A stretch of DNA of 64,000 bases, taken from positions 248,001 through 312,000 of the forward strand of contig OZ245737.1 of assembly GCA_965227315.1 (NCBI GenBank), written 5' to 3'. The notes under the pieces are model-generated. The model did no database searches and had not been told where the DNA came from. It saw nothing but the letters and a program-made list of their open reading frames with translations. The position numbers and the translations under genes were made by a program. This DNA is from JANQHS01 sp965227315. Lineage in GTDB: Bacteria > Bacteroidota > Bacteroidia > Cytophagales > CCMP332. Below, in pieces: positions 51,445-60,841 of this stretch. How positions within the stretch are numbered: the first letter of the stretch is position 1; each line of letters starts with the position of its first letter.

Positions 51445-53752
51445 CTACTATCCTCTCGGAGAAGACCGTTCTTTGATTCTGATCTTTCCCGACCAGCAGA
51501 TAAAGGCCAGGCATAAGATCATTCACCCTTAGTCTTTTTCCCTGCCTTAGATCCAGGTCTTCTAGCTTCCTTCCATCCAAATGGAACAATGAAAGGGCTT
51601 CAAGCTCCTGTTCTATACCTCCTTGAAGTTCAATCCAGAAACTGCCGTCATTGGGATTGGGATAAACGTTGAGATTGGAATTCTGAGCTCCTTGCAATCC
51701 GGTTGCCACCTTGAGCTCAAAGCTGTCGACTCCAACACATCCTTTTCCATCTCTAACATAGCCCACATAGCTACCCACATTGAGGCCGGTAAATAAATTG
51801 TCAGTCTGGTAGTTCACACCATCAAGCGAATAGGTATAATTCGTTGAATTAAAGGCTTGGAGTGTTACCTGGCCATCGAAGGAAGTCGCAGAGGTCGGAT
51901 CTACGGTTTGAGCGATAACCACAATCTGTGGAATATCCGCAACCCGAACGCCCGGAATAGACACAACACAATGAGTCGAATCGGCATCCCTGACCAACAG
52001 CCTATAGGTTCCCCCCGGCACATTGGTGAATAGACCGTTGGATTGCCAATTCACATTATCGATACTATACTCATAGCTACCAAAACCTCCGGTTCCTGCT
52101 ATGGCGATCTCAGCGATATTGGTATCCGCACAAACATTGTCCCGAATCAAACCTCCGGTTGCATAAAGCGCATTGCAATCATATCCCAGTTTGAACTTTG
52201 CGATACCGGTACTCCAGGCTGATGCCGGATTAAACTCACCAATGAACCAGAAGGTCTCATCATCCGAAGGATTGATCGAGATGGCACTGTAGTCTCCGTA
52301 TCTGATGCTGGGATTATTGGCAAAACCGGTGCTGATCTCCTGCTCTTCCATGGTCATTGTTCCCAAAGGATCAGCTGCAAGTCTTCCGGTATACCTCAGG
52401 GATGGGAAAGTGGTTGAGGAAGCCACGTTGTAGGCCAGAGCTATATTTCCATGCTTGTCCATAGAAACGCAACCCATCCAGCGGTTGTCTGAATCCGGCG
52501 CATATGTACCCTGCTGATGAACGAACCAGTCTGTGGTATCATATTTCCTGAACTCATACCAGCGCATCCCGGCCCAATCATTTCCATCAACATCGGTCAC
52601 ATGTGCACCCATCATGACATCATAGCTTCCCATATCCCTGAACTGAAGCTTTTGCATAAAAACTTCTCGAAGCGGATCGAGTGAGATGGATGGGTGAGGT
52701 TGAATAATGCCGGAAAAAGCAAAGTAGCCATTGATATCGGAATCAAACTCCGCTACATCAATTCGTTCTGGACCGGAAAGCAATGAGGATCCCGGATTGT
52801 TAAAATTGGGCGTAAACTCCCAGTACTCCACATAGTCCTTGGTAGGGTCGGCAGTACCAGGTGAGTGAGCTTCATCATCAACATGTCTCCAGGCGGTAGC
52901 GGGAAGGCTCTGATCCGGCTCGGTGCCATCCCAATCCGAAGGAGTGAGTGTTTGAAAACCAAACCCTCCGAGGCTCGGAACAGTCCTTCTGATCATACGA
53001 GCATTGGCCCCTACGATCATACTATCTCTTTCCATTGCATACAGCGTCGAAGTACTCTCGTTAGTAGTACAGTAGTAGGCATCATGCCAGATCCCGTACT
53101 TGGGATAATCAGGAAAGTTCGGTGTGTTGAACTCATATGAATAGTAGGTACCTCCCGCATCAGAGTTGCTTGAAATGGCGATCAAAAGCACGTTTCCCTG
53201 ACAGGCAAACTCACTGATGAACCACCTTCCGGCCTCCTTGTCATACATGACGATCGGATCGCCACAGCCTGTCAAACCAAACTGGCTCCAGAGGGCATTT
53301 GTCTGGGTTGCGCCGATCAGTACATTGCCAAGAGAATCATATAATCGATATCTGGTAAAATGAGCAATCTCCAGAAACTGTCCCGGACCGGCTGCTCCGC
53401 TGGGATCAGGCGGCTGAGTATTTCCGGATAAACCATCCAGCAACACAGAGGGATACCTTGTTACCGCCCTTTTCGGAACCGAGAGTCCTTCATAAACAGG
53501 ATCAATCTGCTTGTTGGGATTATGCGTTATGGGACCATAGTTCTTTCTGGAATCAAAATTCTTCACCGCCTCAACAGGTTTTTCTCCTGCCGGGTCATCC
53601 TCTCCTATGGGGTTTGAGAATTCTATCAGCGGCAGCGATTCCCCGAGAAATTTCCCATAGATCAAATCCCCGCCTCGATACTCTTTGACCTGAGCATATG
53701 ATGGGTATAGTAACAGCGTAAGGCCTGCAAGTAATAGTAGTTTTTTCAGCAT
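51434..53752 (-). CDS. Large secreted protein with SprB-like repeats and T9SS sorting domain
   Basis: The protein has 772 residues and a signal peptide ('...LLYPSYAQ'). Residues 90-520 form a beta-rich propeller-like region ('DGLSGNTQPPDPSGAAGPGQ', 'YDKEAGRWFISEFACQGNVL', 'GDYSAISINPSDDETFWFIG'). Then come two SprB-like modules ('GSYEYSIDNVNWQSNGLFTN' and 'NYTYSLDGVNYQTDNLFTGL') and a type A T9SS sorting domain ('LNVYPNPNDGSFWIEL'). It is expected on the cell surface or outside. No catalytic motif was found. Two SprB-like units link it to the gliding/adhesin group only in a loose way. Confidence 0.8.
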   Translation of the reverse strand: MLKKLLLLAGLTLLLYPSYAQVKEYRGGDLIYGKFLGESLPLIEFSNPIGEDDPAGEKPVEAVKNFDSRKNYGPITHNPNKQIDPVYEGLSVPKRAVTRYPSVLLDGLSGNTQPPDPSGAAGPGQFLEIAHFTRYRLYDSLGNVLIGATQTNALWSQFGLTGCGDPIVMYDKEAGRWFISEFACQGNVLLIAISSNSDAGGTYYSYEFNTPNFPDYPKYGIWHDAYYCTTNESTSTLYAMERDSMIVGANARMIRRTVPSLGGFGFQTLTPSDWDGTEPDQSLPATAWRHVDDEAHSPGTADPTKDYVEYWEFTPNFNNPGSSLLSGPERIDVAEFDSDINGYFAFSGIIQPHPSISLDPLREVFMQKLQFRDMGSYDVMMGAHVTDVDGNDWAGMRWYEFRKYDTTDWFVHQQGTYAPDSDNRWMGCVSMDKHGNIALAYNVASSTTFPSLRYTGRLAADPLGTMTMEEQEISTGFANNPSIRYGDYSAISINPSDDETFWFIGEFNPASAWSTGIAKFKLGYDCNALYATGGLIRDNVCADTNIAEIAIAGTGGFGSYEYSIDNVNWQSNGLFTNVPGGTYRLLVRDADSTHCVVSIPGVRVADIPQIVVIAQTVDPTSATSFDGQVTLQAFNSTNYTYSLDGVNYQTDNLFTGLNVGSYVGYVRDGKGCVGVDSFELKVATGLQGAQNSNLNVYPNPNDGSFWIELQGGIEQELEALSLFHLDGRKLEDLDLRQGKRLRVNDLMPGLYLLVGKDQNQRTVFSERIVVNN

Positions 53753-53823
53753 TTGGGAAAGTTTCTAACTAACGGGTTTTGTATTTGTTTATAAAAGGAC
53801 AAATTTGCACAAATTGTTCTATT

Positions 53824-53931
53824 ATGACGATGCTCGTTATTATTGGTGTATTATTCGTTTTGGCAATTGTTTCACCGTTCGTATTTCCGAATAAAATGGT
53901 GAGCGATGATCCGGATGACATAAAAGGCTGA
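53824..53931 (+). CDS. 35-residue single-span membrane protein (small ORF)
   Basis: This ATG-to-TGA frame encodes 35 residues: a hydrophobic helix at 4-21 ('LVIIGVLFVLAIVSPFVF'), then 'PNKMVSDDPDDIKG'. The hydrophobic-then-acidic layout fits a real small membrane protein, and its stop ends one base before the convergent gene. The codons are of the same type as the neighbours. I know no named family. No exact promoter box is seen, although the upstream 70 bases are AT-rich. Confidence 0.45.
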   Translation: MTMLVIIGVLFVLAIVSPFVFPNKMVSDDPDDIKG

Positions 53932-54630
53932 TCAGGGAGAGTTCAATCTGAGTATTCGGTATCTTTTGATCAGCAATCTGTCCAGGCCCTGGCTGATCGT
54001 AACTTTGAGTGGCAGACGGAAATCTCCAAAAGCAAGAAAATCTTCCCACTCTATTTGCTGGCGTTGTTGCTGCGGGTAATTGAAGTAAAACATCCTTGTT
54101 ACGACCAGATCATCCTGATCGATCCATATTTCTTCTCCGCCCTCTCCTGGTATTAGCGCTCCGATCACCCATTTTTTTCTCCCATAACGCATTCCCGTCC
54201 CGAAAGTCTCTAAATCGAAATTCATTCCTTCCATTGCTTTGATGAATCGTGAAGGATCTTCCCAATAAATACCAAGAGTCATTAAGGTTAACAGGTCGAT
54301 CTGATGATGACCATAGATCAATTCGCCGTATTGATAAAGATGCATGCTGTCATTTCGATAGACTATGCTATCTCTGGATATAATGCTCTTCTTGACGAGT
54401 CTTGTACCGGGGCTCATCACCCACTCCTTCCAGACCTGTTTTTCCTCCAAAACATCTTCTGAGTAGATCTCAACATCCACTTCAAACACCAGGGTATCAG
54501 GAACCTGATTGGCATAGGTATAATGGATGGCTTTGAGCAGTTCCTCACCTACCCTTACCTTTTCTTCCTGGGCAATCGTCAGGCCCCAAACGAACACAAA
54601 AAAGAATGTATAAACGCAGCATGCCCTCAC
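53932..54630 (-). CDS. Exported LolA-like lipoprotein-carrier-fold protein
   Basis: The protein has 232 residues and a signal peptide ('...FVWGLTIAQ'). The strands 'DTLVFEVDVEIYSEDVLEEK', 'KEWVMSPGTRLVKKSI' and 'KKWVIGALIPGEGGEEIWID' and the end 'FGDFRLPLKVTI' resemble the LolA/outer-membrane lipoprotein-sorting fold often seen in Bacteroidota. It probably binds a lipid or lipoprotein in the periplasm, but the ligand is unknown. It is divergent from prfC (74-base gap). Confidence 0.6.
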   Translation of the reverse strand: MRACCVYTFFFVFVWGLTIAQEEKVRVGEELLKAIHYTYANQVPDTLVFEVDVEIYSEDVLEEKQVWKEWVMSPGTRLVKKSIISRDSIVYRNDSMHLYQYGELIYGHHQIDLLTLMTLGIYWEDPSRFIKAMEGMNFDLETFGTGMRYGRKKWVIGALIPGEGGEEIWIDQDDLVVTRMFYFNYPQQQRQQIEWEDFLAFGDFRLPLKVTISQGLDRLLIKRYRILRLNSP

Positions 54631-54691
54631 ATTCGAAAGATAATCTCAGGTCAATTATCCGCCAAACATTTACTCTTAACTTACTACATCC

Positions 54692-54699
54692 TAGTTTTG
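54692..54699 (+). promoter_or_regulatory. -7 promoter box TAGTTTTG of prfC
   Basis: TAGTTTTGC is an exact TAnnTTTG match. It lies ten bases before the ATG at 54710 and five before the TTG at 54704, so it favours the ATG start. Confidence 0.5.
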
Positions 54700-54709
54700 C
54701 GGCTTGATT

Positions 54710-56296
54710 ATGAGCCTGAAGGAAAAAATAGATCAGCGCAGAACATTCGCGATCATTTCGCACCCGGATGCCGGAAAGACAACCCTGACCGAAAAGCTGC
54801 TTCTTTTCGGTGGAGCCATACAAACCGCCGGTGCCGTGAAGTCAAATAAGATCAAGAAGACCGCCACTTCTGATTTCATGGAAATCGAAAAGCAAAGGGG
54901 TATCTCCGTAGCCACATCCGTAATGTCTTTTGAGTACGGAGGTAAATTGATCAACATTCTTGACACCCCTGGACATAAGGACTTTGCTGAAGATACCTAC
55001 AGAACCCTGTCCGCCGTTGACTCGGTTATCCTGGTGGTTGATTCCGTTAAAGGAGTTGAGGAGCAAACGGAAAGACTTATGGAAGTTTGCAGGATGAGGA
55101 ACACTCCTGTGATCATCTTCATCAATAAACTGGATCGCGAAGGAAAAGATCCGTTTTCCCTCATCGATGAATTGGAAGCCAAGCTTGCAATTTCAACAAG
55201 ACCCCTATCATGGCCGATCAATATGGGTAAAGGATTCAAGGGGGTTTATAATCTTTTTGATTCTTCCCTTCGACTTTTTGAACCGAGCAAAACCTCCATG
55301 GAGAAGGATATCGTGGAGATCAGGGATCTGAATGATGTCGTACTTACAGAACTTATTGGAGAAGCCGATACCTCCCAGCTAAGAGAAGATGTTGAAATGA
55401 TAGAGGAGCTCTATGAACCCCTGGACACCGAGCTTTACCAGGATGGTTTGCTGGCACCGGTATTTTTTGGGTCGGCCATCAACAATTTTGGAGTTCTGGA
55501 GCTTCTGGAAACCTTCATAAACCTATCTCCTCCCCCGCAGAAAAGGCCACTCGAAGAGGGCGAGGTCTTTCCGGAGGATAAAGAATTTTCGGGGTTTGTT
55601 TTCAAGATACATGCAAACCTTGACCCAAATCATCGGGACAGGATCGCTTTTTTCAGAATATGCTCAGGGAAGTTCGAGCGGAACAAGTTCTACAATCACG
55701 TTCGCCTGTCCAAGAAGATGAGATTTTCAAATCCTACTTCCTTTATGGCACAGAGCAAGAACATCATCGACGAAGCCTACCCCGGAGATGTGATAGGACT
55801 ATACGACTCAGGGAATTTCAAAATTGGTGATGCGCTAAGCGAGGGCTCCAATTTCAGGTTCAAAGGTATTCCTTCCTTTTCCCCTGAGATCTTCAGGGAA
55901 TTGGTAAACAAGGATCCGATGAAGTCCAAGCAGCTTGACAAGGGGATCAGGCAACTGACCGATGAGGGAGTAGCACAACTTTTTATCCAGCAGCCGGGAA
56001 ACCGAAAGGTGATCGGTACTGTTGGCCAACTTCAATTTGACGTGATCAAATACAGGCTGGAACATGAGTACGGAGCGAAATGTGATCTGGTCCCCATGAA
56101 TTTTTTCAAAGCATGTTGGATCACAGCGGAGGATCAGGCTGACATGGATAAATTCCAACGACAGAAAGCCAACTCCATATATTTTGATAAGCAGGAAAGG
56201 CCTGTCTTTATGGCCGAATCTCAATGGATGCTCAATGTCGCCCAGGAAAACAATCCGGGATTACAATTCCATTACACATCTGAGTTTGATCAATAG
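54710..56296 (+). CDS. prfC: Peptide chain release factor 3
   Basis: The ATG at 54710 ('MSLKEKIDQRRTFAIISHPD') is preferred over the TTG at 54704 because of the promoter position. The protein has 528 residues, the usual length. The GTPase motifs are 'SHPDAGKTTLTEKLL', 'DTPGHKDFAEDTYR' and 'INKLDREGKDP'. 'RGISVATSVMSF' is typical of RF3. RF3 recycles RF1/RF2 from the ribosome after termination. The C-terminal part includes 'VGQLQFDVIKYRLEHEYG', also typical. Confidence 0.96.
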   Translation: MSLKEKIDQRRTFAIISHPDAGKTTLTEKLLLFGGAIQTAGAVKSNKIKKTATSDFMEIEKQRGISVATSVMSFEYGGKLINILDTPGHKDFAEDTYRTLSAVDSVILVVDSVKGVEEQTERLMEVCRMRNTPVIIFINKLDREGKDPFSLIDELEAKLAISTRPLSWPINMGKGFKGVYNLFDSSLRLFEPSKTSMEKDIVEIRDLNDVVLTELIGEADTSQLREDVEMIEELYEPLDTELYQDGLLAPVFFGSAINNFGVLELLETFINLSPPPQKRPLEEGEVFPEDKEFSGFVFKIHANLDPNHRDRIAFFRICSGKFERNKFYNHVRLSKKMRFSNPTSFMAQSKNIIDEAYPGDVIGLYDSGNFKIGDALSEGSNFRFKGIPSFSPEIFRELVNKDPMKSKQLDKGIRQLTDEGVAQLFIQQPGNRKVIGTVGQLQFDVIKYRLEHEYGAKCDLVPMNFFKACWITAEDQADMDKFQRQKANSIYFDKQERPVFMAESQWMLNVAQENNPGLQFHYTSEFDQ

Positions 56297-56299
56297 AAT

Positions 56300-57679
56300 T
56301 CAGGCCGTCAATCTCCAATCCTTCTTCTCGTAATCCTCCCTGTGAATATTCTGGACCAATATCTTTCGCAGGTTTCTATGATTGCTCGTTGGAATCACAT
56401 TCTTGCTTTCAAAATTGAGTTTTGAGGCATCCTTGGGTGTCTCAAAGTTTGGGACCAGGCCTACCACGGAGCCATCCTCCACCAACACCGCCGAGGAATT
56501 TCCAAAATTATCTTCCTCAAATAATGCCCAATGTCCACTGGGTACTTCATGATCAGCCAGGAGTCGGTCTAGCCCCTCATTATAGACGGCAGGATCAACC
56601 TTCCGTACACAGGCTCCAGGGCAATTGCCCAATCCGGAAATAGCACAATCATCCATCACGCCTGCTCTGGCTGGGGTGAATTCAGGGCAAAAACCATAGT
56701 CTTCCGCCAGTTGTTCGAGTGCACTTCTTGCTGACCAATTGGATCGAAAAGAAAAAATGGAATCCCCACGGTCGTTTCCGGAATAGATCTCAAGCCCCTT
56801 GAGGCCATTGAATGCCAGAAATGGCCTGATATGATAACGAACCTCTCTTGGTTTCAAAGCTCTGTTGAAAAAAGGTCTGTGTTTGATGATCTTTTCCGCT
56901 TCGAGCATCAACGAAGTGATCTCTCCCGCCACCAGCTCATAATCGATCCTTGCAATTGATGCCTTCAACTCCTGGTATTTTCCGGGGTTCTGATTGTTGA
57001 GATGGGACATCACGCGTTCCCGGATATTGTTGCTCTTACCAACATAGATCAGGTAGTCGTCCTTGTTATAGAAAAAGTAGATCCCCCTTTTCTGAGGAAG
57101 CGCCTTGATGTCCTTTTCGTCCAGGTGATCATGCAAACCGGAAAGTACCGGGTTCCTCATGATCGCTTTATGGATCACACCTTTTTCATCCTTGCTCATC
57201 AGGAACTTTAGGAGCTCGGTTGTTGCCCTAGCATCACCCATGGCCCTATGCCTGGCATCATTTCGAATTTTAAGATCGGTTGATAATGCCCCCAAACCAT
57301 AGGTCTTTCTTCCCGGAATGAGCTTTCTTGAAAGCTGGACAGTGCAGATCTTTTTCCGCGAGAAATGATAACCCAGGCTATGGTATTCCTGTCTGAGAAA
57401 GTTGAAATCAAAATTGACATTATGGGCTACAAACACCTGATCCGTTGTGATCTCTACCACATCTTTGGCAATCTCATAGAATTTGGGAGCATCGGCGACC
57501 ATTTCATTGCTGATCCCGGTCAATCTTGTGATGGCCGGGGGAATAAGCCTTTCGGGGTTTACCAGGCTTTGAAACTCCCTGATGATCTTCTCACCATCAA
57601 AAACAATGATGGCGATCTCAATGATCCGCTCATACCTGTAACTGCCTCCTGTAGTCTCTAGATCAACAACTGCAAACAC
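56300..57679 (-). CDS. DnaQ-type exonuclease fused to a GIY-YIG (UvrC-like) nuclease domain
   Basis: The protein has 459 residues. Residues 1-170 form a DEDDh 3'-5' exonuclease ('FAVVDLETTGG', 'VAHNVNFDFNFLRQEY', 'HRAMGDARATTELL'). From about 200 a GIY-YIG domain of the UvrC N-terminal type follows ('KRGIYFFYNKDDYLIYVGKS', then 'SLMLEAEKIIKHRPFFNRAL'). The C-terminal 150 residues have 'CPGACVRKVD' with Cys residues like those after the UvrC domain. This fusion is known in several phyla, and a DNA repair role is inferred. It ends three bases from convergent prfC. Confidence 0.9.
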   Translation of the reverse strand: MFAVVDLETTGGSYRYERIIEIAIIVFDGEKIIREFQSLVNPERLIPPAITRLTGISNEMVADAPKFYEIAKDVVEITTDQVFVAHNVNFDFNFLRQEYHSLGYHFSRKKICTVQLSRKLIPGRKTYGLGALSTDLKIRNDARHRAMGDARATTELLKFLMSKDEKGVIHKAIMRNPVLSGLHDHLDEKDIKALPQKRGIYFFYNKDDYLIYVGKSNNIRERVMSHLNNQNPGKYQELKASIARIDYELVAGEITSLMLEAEKIIKHRPFFNRALKPREVRYHIRPFLAFNGLKGLEIYSGNDRGDSIFSFRSNWSARSALEQLAEDYGFCPEFTPARAGVMDDCAISGLGNCPGACVRKVDPAVYNEGLDRLLADHEVPSGHWALFEEDNFGNSSAVLVEDGSVVGLVPNFETPKDASKLNFESKNVIPTSNHRNLRKILVQNIHREDYEKKDWRLTA

Positions 57680-57763
57680 AACCTAATTCTCATCAAAAAA
57701 ACACTATTCGCCAAGCGATTTGAAACAATATTCTCAAGCTCGGGAAATGCCACTTTTTGGTAT

Positions 57764-57771
57764 TAATTTTG
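57764..57771 (+). promoter_or_regulatory. -7 promoter box TAATTTTG of the TlpA-like gene
   Basis: TTAATTTTGT contains an exact -7 match. It lies 15 bases before the ATG at 57786 and 24 before that at 57795, and excludes the longer frame from 57720. Confidence 0.5.
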
Positions 57772-57794
57772 TCCCACAGAAGAAAATGAGCTGT

Positions 57795-59258
57795 ATGACA
57801 AAAAGGATCAAAATAGCCCTTTTAGGGATCATCCTTCTCCTTTCCGCATTTTCTAATCTAAAAAGCCAGGATCTTCCGAAGATCGAGATCACCGTAAAAG
57901 GCATTCAGGACACCACCTGCCTGCTGGCCTACAGGTTTGGTTCGAAGATCTTTGTCAAGGATACCATCGTGGTTGACTCCAAAGGGTATGGGATCCTGGA
58001 AGCAAAGAAGAAATACGGTGCAGGAGTGTATCTCTATGTTTTTCCTGATAAACAGACCTTCATGGAGTTCGTGATGACTGATGACCAGCAATTCAGTCTG
58101 AATACCGACATGGAAGATGTAGTACAAAACATGGTAGTGGATGGGTCTCAGGATAACACCTTGTTTTACGATTATCGCAAAGAGGTAGACCCGCTCGGGA
58201 TGAAGATCGGAGAACTTACAACTTCCTATAAGGAGATTGAGGATAAGGAAAGCCAGGAAGCCAAGGACATGGAGGAACAACTGAAGGACCTCAATAAACA
58301 GATCAATGATTACCGCGAGAATGTGATCAAAGAATACCCGGATGCATTTATTACAAAGCTGTTTCTGGCCATGAAAGATCCCGAAGTGCCCGAAGCCCCT
58401 ACACTTTCGAACGGAAGGCCGGATTCCACTTTCCAATACAGGTATTTCAAGGCGCATTATTTTGACCACATTGATCTTGGTGATTCGACTCTCCTCAGAA
58501 CCCCGATTTTTGAGGAAAAGCTCAAATTCTATTTTGAGAAAATGGTGATCCAGATCCCTGATTCGGTCAACAAGGAAGTGGATAACATTCTGGCCAAATG
58601 CACCAATAAGGAGACCTTCAGGTTTGTCCTTCAGACCCTGATGATCAAATATGAAAGGTCAAAGCTCATGGGAGCTGAAAATATCTTCGTCCATATAGCA
58701 CTGAACTACTATACGGAAGACAAGGCTTTTTGGGCTGACTCGGCCCAAATTGCGACGATCAGGTCAAGAGCTGAACAGTTGGAACCAATCATGATCGGTC
58801 AAAAAGCCCCCAACCTGATCATGCTGGATTATTATAATGCACCCAGATCTCTCTGGCAGATCGAGGCTGATTACACGGTGCTCTATTTCTGGGCCTTTGA
58901 TTGCGGCCATTGTAAGAAAGTTACCCCGAAGCTCAAGAAGCTATACCAAAAGGTTCACCCCATGGGCGTTGAGGTATTTGCCGTGAGCACCAAGCAAGAA
59001 GAAAAAGGTTGGAGAGATTATGTCGATGAAAAACAACTGGAATGGATCAACTGCCATGACATTGGAGGGAGAAATCAGATCCATCAGGTTTACGACATTT
59101 ATTCCACCCCGGTGATCTATCTGTTGGATAAAGACAAAAAAATCCTAGCCAAAAGGATAGATGTGGCTACGCTTCAAAAGATCCTTTACGGGAAATTGGG
59201 CATTGAAGATGAACTTCCGGAAGACAGCCTGGAGGACAGCGACTCCAATCCCGAATAA
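57795..59258 (+). CDS. TlpA-like thioredoxin-fold protein with DUF5106-like N-terminus
   Basis: The start at 57795 (or 57786) is set by the signal peptide 'MTKRIKIALLGIILLLSAFSN' (cited in part) and the promoter box. The protein of about 487 residues has a beta-rich N-terminal domain, a coiled helical part with 'SQEAKDMEEQLKDLNKQIND', and a thioredoxin fold in the last 150 residues with 'LYFWAFDCGHCKKVTPKLKK' (active site C-G-H-C) and 'YSTPVIYLLDKDKK' (cis-Pro). It should be a periplasmic thiol-disulfide protein. The tail is acidic. C-G-H-C resembles disulfide isomerases more than reductases. Confidence 0.85.
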   Translation: MTKRIKIALLGIILLLSAFSNLKSQDLPKIEITVKGIQDTTCLLAYRFGSKIFVKDTIVVDSKGYGILEAKKKYGAGVYLYVFPDKQTFMEFVMTDDQQFSLNTDMEDVVQNMVVDGSQDNTLFYDYRKEVDPLGMKIGELTTSYKEIEDKESQEAKDMEEQLKDLNKQINDYRENVIKEYPDAFITKLFLAMKDPEVPEAPTLSNGRPDSTFQYRYFKAHYFDHIDLGDSTLLRTPIFEEKLKFYFEKMVIQIPDSVNKEVDNILAKCTNKETFRFVLQTLMIKYERSKLMGAENIFVHIALNYYTEDKAFWADSAQIATIRSRAEQLEPIMIGQKAPNLIMLDYYNAPRSLWQIEADYTVLYFWAFDCGHCKKVTPKLKKLYQKVHPMGVEVFAVSTKQEEKGWRDYVDEKQLEWINCHDIGGRNQIHQVYDIYSTPVIYLLDKDKKILAKRIDVATLQKILYGKLGIEDELPEDSLEDSDSNPE

Positions 59259-59382
59259 TGGAGTCAAACCATACCCAAAGCCCGTTTATACACTCGCTTT
59301 TCGAAACGAATAAGGTATTTCGTTTGTTGCACTTACATGGATCCTACTTCCGGGAATTAACAACTGACCAATAACGCGAAAA

Positions 59383-60840
59383 ATGGACAAGCAAATAAAA
59401 CCCCAGTCTCTCAGTTCAAATGCCAAAGCTCAAAGAATTAACGATGACAGGGGTATATACGGGTCCTTTGCTGAGATCGGCGCAGGTCAGGAAACCGCGG
59501 CACACTTTTTCAGGGCAAACAAGAGTTCTGGAACCATCGCCAAGACCATGTCCGCCTATGACATGAAGTTCTCAGATGCCATTTATGGCACGGAAACCGG
59601 AGGGCGGTACGTTTGTAAACCAAGACTTGAGAAAATGCTGCATAAGGAGTTCAATCTCTGCCAGATAAGACTCCCTCACCTTGCAACGACAACCAGATTC
59701 TTTGCTTTTGCAAATACAGTAGCTACTATTGATCTGGAGAGAAAGCATGCCGGCCATGGCTGGCTGGGAATGCGATTCCAACTTGAGCCGGAGGGCCCTG
59801 TAAATGAGGTGATCATGCATATCCAGATGCATGACCCCGAACCAATACTCCAGCAGGAAGCTTTGGGGATTATCGGCATCAATCTGGTTTATGCTTGCTT
59901 TTATTTGGGGAACAATCAGGAAGCATTTATCGACTCCCTGATCGATAACCTCAGAGTAGACCGTATAGAGATCGATTATTTGAGCTTTTCGGGAGAGGAT
60001 TTTAAGAATGTCGACAACCGGCTTGTCAGCCTGACCCTGGTTCGTAAAGGACTTTCACATGCCACCATGTTCGGACCCGAGGGAGATATCCTGCTTCCCG
60101 CCGATGTCCTGTACAAAAAAAACGTCCTGGTACTCCGGGGGCGTTTCAGACCTCCGACCACTCAGAACCTCGATATGCTTCGCATGGGCCTCAAAGCCTT
60201 CAGGAAGGAGCCTGATGTCGAGAAGGAAAACATGTTCCTGATGACAGAACTCACCCTGAACAATCTTTTCAGAAAAAAGGGCTCTCAGATCGATGAAAAA
60301 GACTTTATGGACCGGGCCGATATCCTATGTGCCGCCGGTCAAACCGTGATGGTCTCGAACTTCTCAGAATATTTCAGATTGATCCATTTTCTCACCAAGA
60401 TCACACAGGGAAGAAAGATCGGGATCATTCTCGGGGTTCATAATATGATCAACATTTTCAACGAGAAGTATTATGAATTTCTCCCCGGCGGTATTCTGGA
60501 AGCGTTTGGAAGGCTTTTCGGGAACAATGTCAAAATGTACCTTTATCCGTCAACCAGGATCCTGGAAGAAGAGGTGACCAGGTTTGAAAACATGCCCGTA
60601 CCCGACCATATAAGACCGTTGAAAGACTTTCTGATCGCCAATAACCGCGTAGAGGTACTTCCCTACAATGACGACAAATACCTGGCGATCAACTCAGAAG
60701 AGGTTCTAAGGATGATCAAAAATGGTGTTCCGGGCTGGGATGAATTCGTTCCGGGAATTGTCGCCAAGATCATCAAGGAGAAGTCGCTTTTCGGTTATAA
60801 CGCCGAGAAAGAGCAAAAAAACGAAAAGGTAAAAGTCTAG
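59383..60840 (+). CDS. Conserved soluble protein of unknown function
   Basis: The 485-residue protein has no signal peptide. It belongs to a well-conserved family seen in Bacteroidota, cyanobacteria and others; 'INDDRGIYGSFAEIGAGQET' and 'AAHFFRANKSSGTIAKTMSA' mark its start, and 'IGIILGVHNMINIFNEKYYE' and 'GGILEAFGRLFGNNVKMYLY' follow later. From memory, databases sometimes call it a TonB-dependent receptor or an NMN adenylyltransferase; I see no barrel signal, TonB box or nucleotidyltransferase motif, so both labels look wrong. It lies directly before a membrane TlpA-like gene (one base). Function unknown. Confidence 0.85.
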   Translation: MDKQIKPQSLSSNAKAQRINDDRGIYGSFAEIGAGQETAAHFFRANKSSGTIAKTMSAYDMKFSDAIYGTETGGRYVCKPRLEKMLHKEFNLCQIRLPHLATTTRFFAFANTVATIDLERKHAGHGWLGMRFQLEPEGPVNEVIMHIQMHDPEPILQQEALGIIGINLVYACFYLGNNQEAFIDSLIDNLRVDRIEIDYLSFSGEDFKNVDNRLVSLTLVRKGLSHATMFGPEGDILLPADVLYKKNVLVLRGRFRPPTTQNLDMLRMGLKAFRKEPDVEKENMFLMTELTLNNLFRKKGSQIDEKDFMDRADILCAAGQTVMVSNFSEYFRLIHFLTKITQGRKIGIILGVHNMINIFNEKYYEFLPGGILEAFGRLFGNNVKMYLYPSTRILEEEVTRFENMPVPDHIRPLKDFLIANNRVEVLPYNDDKYLAINSEEVLRMIKNGVPGWDEFVPGIVAKIIKEKSLFGYNAEKEQKNEKVKV

Positions 60841-60841
60841 A

